In this document: positions 52,225 to 54,342 of the stretch, one piece after another
Numbering within the stretch: position 1 is the stretch's first letter
Layout: each line of letters opens with the position of its first letter
Origin: Methanomicrobiales archaeon
GTDB lineage: Archaea; Halobacteriota; Methanomicrobia; Methanomicrobiales; Methanoculleaceae
Reading direction: 5' to 3'
Assembly (NCBI GenBank): GCA_012511245.1
Contig: JAAZGM010000017.1
Span: 1-54,342 of the forward strand
Length of the DNA stretch: 54,342 nucleotides
Translations under genes and position numbers: made by a program
Notes under the pieces: model-generated
Database searches by the model: none
What the model saw: the letters and a program-made list of their open reading frames with translations, nothing else
What the model was told of the DNA's origin: nothing

Positions 52225-52386
52225 GCTCTCTCCTGATCGTTGTGTATACCGATGGGTCCCTCAAGGCATTAATCCGACGAGGTGGCGGTGTCGGGAGCGA
52301 GTACTGATCGATGCAAGAAGCAGTTTTTCTTCGTCAGGGCGCAGCTGTGGCATTAATCCTGTGCCAACAGGGGTTGATGGAGAGGC
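52225..52386. other. left half of the repeat-rich region before the fic gene
   Basis: No gene recognised. It contains GGCATTAATCC twice (52265-52275 and 52349-52359). The 119-base tandem units begin right after it. Confidence 0.4.
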
Positions 52387-52477
52387 GATGCAGTCATGTG
52401 TTACGCCAACATCGGTTTCCTTATGCCCTGGTCACGATCTGTAAAGTCCATTTCGTTGACTTAGAGATGACAGTCAG

Positions 52478-52545
52478 GTGTAAGGTAACAGTAGTTACCA
52501 TAGGGGGTGCAGTCACACGCTACGTCAACAATGGTTACCTTACAC
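52478..52545. repeat. inverted repeats within the fic upstream region
   Basis: GTGTAAGGTAAC (52478-52489) and its exact complement GTTACCTTACAC (52534-52545) form 12-base arms. Nested inside is a 16-base palindrome, GGTAAC-AGTA-GTTACC (52484-52499). Confidence 0.7.
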
Positions 52546-52597
52546 TCCAGTCGCGACCTGTAAGATCCACTTAGTTGACTTAGAAGAGACGGTTCGA

Positions 52598-52623
52598 TGT
52601 AAGGTAACAAAAGTTGACTTACA
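52598..52623 (+). promoter_or_regulatory. probable fic operator palindrome
   Basis: TGTAAGGTAAC and GTTGACTTACA surround AAAA. The 11-base arms match at nine positions. The palindrome ends six bases before the TATA box, exactly where a bound repressor would block TBP/TFB. The core GTAAC/GTTGACTTA elements recur upstream. Confidence 0.55.
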
Positions 52624-52629
52624 GGGCCA

Positions 52630-52638
52630 CTTATATTG
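52630..52638 (+). promoter_or_regulatory. TATA box of the fic gene
   Basis: CTTATATTG is centred 26 bases before the ATG at 52660, so the transcript is probably leaderless. Confidence 0.5.
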
Positions 52639-52659
52639 CCATACTGTGAATTATACTCT

Positions 52660-53817
52660 ATGGAGAGGTACCCTGAGAACAGAGCAGGAGTTTTTGCCCC
52701 CCAGAAGGGCGGGTACGATGCGTTCATCCCGCACCCATTGCCTCCACTGGATCTTGTTCTCGATGAAGGACTTTTGTATCTGCTATCAAAAGCTGACGGT
52801 GCCCTTGCTCGCCTTGATGGAGTCACTCAGGTGCTCCCGAACCCGGATCTTTTCGTGGCGATGTACATCAAGAAAGAGGCTCTGTTAAGCTCGCAGATCG
52901 AAGGCACGCAGGCATCTTTACAGGGAGTACTTGAGTTTGAGGCGCACCTCCGACCCAGGGATGATATCAACGAGATACAGGAGGTAGTGAACTACATAAA
53001 GGCGCTCCATCATGGTATCGAGAAACTGGAGTTCGCACCGTTCTCTCTTGACCTGATGAATGAAATCCATCGTTTTCTCATTCAGGGGGCACGGGGTTCA
53101 CATAAGTTCCCGGGTCAACTGCGGCGTGTTCAGAACTGGATCGGTCTATCGGGAGGGACTATCCGGGATGCAGTATTTGTCCCGCCGCCGCCGGAACAGG
53201 TTCCGGGGCTCATGCAGGATCTGGAACAGTTTATCCAGAGCAATGACAGGACGCCGACACTGGTAAAGGCCGCTCTCATCCATGCCCAGCTGGAGACGAT
53301 CCATCCGTACCTGGATGGTAACGGAAGAATGGGGAGACTGATGATAACGTTTTACCTCTATTACAAGGATGTTCTGGCGAGGCCATTGCTCTACCTCAGT
53401 TACTATCTGAAGAAGAACCGGGAGAAGTACTATATGCTCCTCAACGGGATCCGATACCACGGGAACTGGGGGGCGTGGCTTGAATTCTTCCTTCAGGGCG
53501 TCATCGAGGTCTCCAATAACTCTCTTGAGACGGCGAAGAGAATAATCCAGCTCAAAGAGACACTGATCGAGAAACTGCTGGAGAACAACGTCGGCGGTGT
53601 TCACGCAGTAAAGCTGATCGATATGCTTTTTAACCGCCCTATCATCACAATCGCACAAATTACAGAGGAATTACAGGTCAGCCGCCAGACTGCAACCAAA
53701 CTGGTGGGGCGGTTTGAGGATATCGGTATCGTGGAAGAGATTACCGGGAAAGTGCGGTATAAGCAGTATATGTTTGTGGATTACGTCCGGATCATCGAGG
53801 AAGGCACACGGATGTAG
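52660..53817 (+). CDS. fic: Fic family protein with C-terminal winged helix
   Basis: A 385-residue Fic protein that would transfer AMP, or another nucleotide part, to a hydroxyl side chain of a target protein. The active-site motif HPYLDGNGRMGR is intact. An inhibitory helix of the (S/T)xxxE(G/N) type lies N-terminal to it (SSQIEGTQAS, near residue 78), so the enzyme is probably self-inhibited by its own glutamate. The C-terminal 80 residues contain a winged helix-turn-helix (ITIAQITEELQVSRQTATKL), allowing DNA binding and perhaps control of its own promoter. The start at 52660 fits a leaderless mRNA from the TATA box; a start at 52636 would lie inside that promoter. Confidence 0.9.
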   Translation: MERYPENRAGVFAPQKGGYDAFIPHPLPPLDLVLDEGLLYLLSKADGALARLDGVTQVLPNPDLFVAMYIKKEALLSSQIEGTQASLQGVLEFEAHLRPRDDINEIQEVVNYIKALHHGIEKLEFAPFSLDLMNEIHRFLIQGARGSHKFPGQLRRVQNWIGLSGGTIRDAVFVPPPPEQVPGLMQDLEQFIQSNDRTPTLVKAALIHAQLETIHPYLDGNGRMGRLMITFYLYYKDVLARPLLYLSYYLKKNREKYYMLLNGIRYHGNWGAWLEFFLQGVIEVSNNSLETAKRIIQLKETLIEKLLENNVGGVHAVKLIDMLFNRPIITIAQITEELQVSRQTATKLVGRFEDIGIVEEITGKVRYKQYMFVDYVRIIEEGTRM

Positions 53818-53862
53818 TCTTTCATCTCCGCAGGCAACGAACCGCCGGGAGGCCGGCAACCG

Positions 53863-54342
53863 ATGAAGAAATACAGCAGAGATGATCAGATAACGATGGC
53901 GTTCTGGGCTGCTGATTGCGCCGAACGAGTCCTCCCGCTCTTTGAAGCGGCACATCCGGGGGACGACCGCCCGCATAGAGCCATCGCGGCGTGCCGGGCG
54001 TGGGCCAGGACAGGCATATTCCGGATGATCGATATCCGTGGGGCATCTCTTGGGGCTCATGCCGCCGCCCGCGATGCGGAGGAGGGGAGCGCGGCCCGGT
54101 TTGCCGCCCGGGCTGCGGGTCAGGCGGTGGCGACCGCTCACGTTCCCCAGCACGCCTACGGGGCGGCGTGGTACGCCCTCAAAGCCGTCGCGGCGGCGAA
54201 CCCGGCGGAGGTCACCCTGGAGCGGGAGTGGCAGGCGGCGCGGCTCCCGGAGGGACTCAGAGAGGAGATCATGGGGAGGATTGTTGTTTTTGAGCGTGGA
54301 GGCGGGGTTACTGTTAAACTGAGGAAGGGGGAGGGGTTTTGA
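53863..54342 (+). CDS. Imm-5-like putative immunity protein
   Basis: A 159-residue alpha-helical protein whose core (AADCAERVLPLFEAAHPGD, RAIAACRAWARTG, AGQAVATAHVPQHAYGAAWYA) resembles the Imm-5-like putative immunity proteins that neutralise secreted toxins in bacteria. No toxin gene lies in the window. It follows fic by 45 bases and may be cotranscribed, but the base composition is more GC-rich than fic. It ends exactly at the window edge with a TGA stop, so it is complete. The assignment is by pattern only. Confidence 0.7.
   Translation: MKKYSRDDQITMAFWAADCAERVLPLFEAAHPGDDRPHRAIAACRAWARTGIFRMIDIRGASLGAHAAARDAEEGSAARFAARAAGQAVATAHVPQHAYGAAWYALKAVAAANPAEVTLEREWQAARLPEGLREEIMGRIVVFERGGGVTVKLRKGEGF

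Larger units (their letters stand above)
52387..52623 (+). repeat. tandem pair of about 119-base diverged repeats
   Basis: Unit 1 (52387-52505) and unit 2 (52506-52623) align along their whole length at roughly three-quarters identity by eye. Shared landmarks are TGCAGTCA, GTTGACTTAG (52455-52464 and 52574-52583) and TGTAAGGTAAC (52479-52489 and 52598-52608). Most differences are transitions. No coding frame runs through both without stops. Confidence 0.7.

Noticed and set aside
52461..52826. A minus-strand frame through the fic repeats with Cys-rich repeats
   Set aside because: Its apparent repeats come from the DNA repeats, it overlaps the fic start, and the second unit is broken by stops in the equivalent frame.
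1..54342. CRISPR arrays, tRNA, rRNA, insertion sequences or integrases
   Set aside because: No regular spaced repeats, tRNA-like T-arm with acceptor stem, or transposase motif was found by reading both strands; the fic repeats have only two units.

Overview
The window is high-GC archaeal DNA, most likely from a Methanomicrobiales methanogen such as Methanoculleus. That call rests on archaeal or methanogen marker families: Nre repair protein, DUF2117, UPF0216, an archaeal four-subunit pyruvate:ferredoxin oxidoreductase, a TIGR00284 dihydropteroate synthase-like protein, archaeal FAD synthase RibL and an Elp3/RaSEA-type radical SAM protein. It also rests on archaeal TATA boxes about 25 bases upstream of apparently leaderless starts. 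The placement comes from family recognition, not from a database search. No rRNA, tRNA, CRISPR array, transposase or integrase was recognised.

Layout. 1-5.3 kb: ATP-dependent DNA ligase converging on Nre, DUF2117 and AIM24 genes, then a small HNH protein and a small hydrophobic protein. 5.3-13.1 kb: YgiQ-type radical SAM protein, membrane acyltransferase, metallo-beta-lactamase hydrolase, PAS-only sensor, an unknown 410-residue protein, Hsp20 and a zinc-ribbon protein. 13.0-15.8 kb: a por operon with the unusual order beta-alpha-gamma-delta. 15.9-34.2 kb: a large cell-surface glycan locus. It has a CapA-like protein, three paralogous CapK/PaaK-like adenylate-forming proteins, two FemAB-like acyltransferases, a RaSEA-like radical SAM protein, and a six-gene operon (GT2, WecB, WecC, GT4, alpha/alpha-toroid protein, dehydrogenase/Gfo-Idh fusion). 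34.6-41.2 kb: housekeeping genes (TruA, PHP, DHPS-like, JAMM, RibL, exporter, YgjP protease, MerR-like, UPF0216). 41.3-52.2 kb: a broken M28 peptidase remnant, two paralogous methyltransferases, glutamine synthetase-like protein, Ogt, LUD protein, MscS, RNB ribonuclease, GNAT, DUF711 and ACT proteins. 52.2-54.3 kb: a Fic protein behind an array of direct and inverted repeats, and an Imm-5-like protein at the right edge.

The best candidate for an undescribed system is the surface-glycan locus. WecB and WecC would supply UDP-ManNAc and its uronic acid, the glycosyltransferases would build a glycan, and the CapK-like plus FemAB-like proteins could activate and attach amino acids or other acyl groups. 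The second most interesting feature is the Fic gene, whose own C-terminal helix-turn-helix may bind the palindrome lying just upstream of its TATA box.
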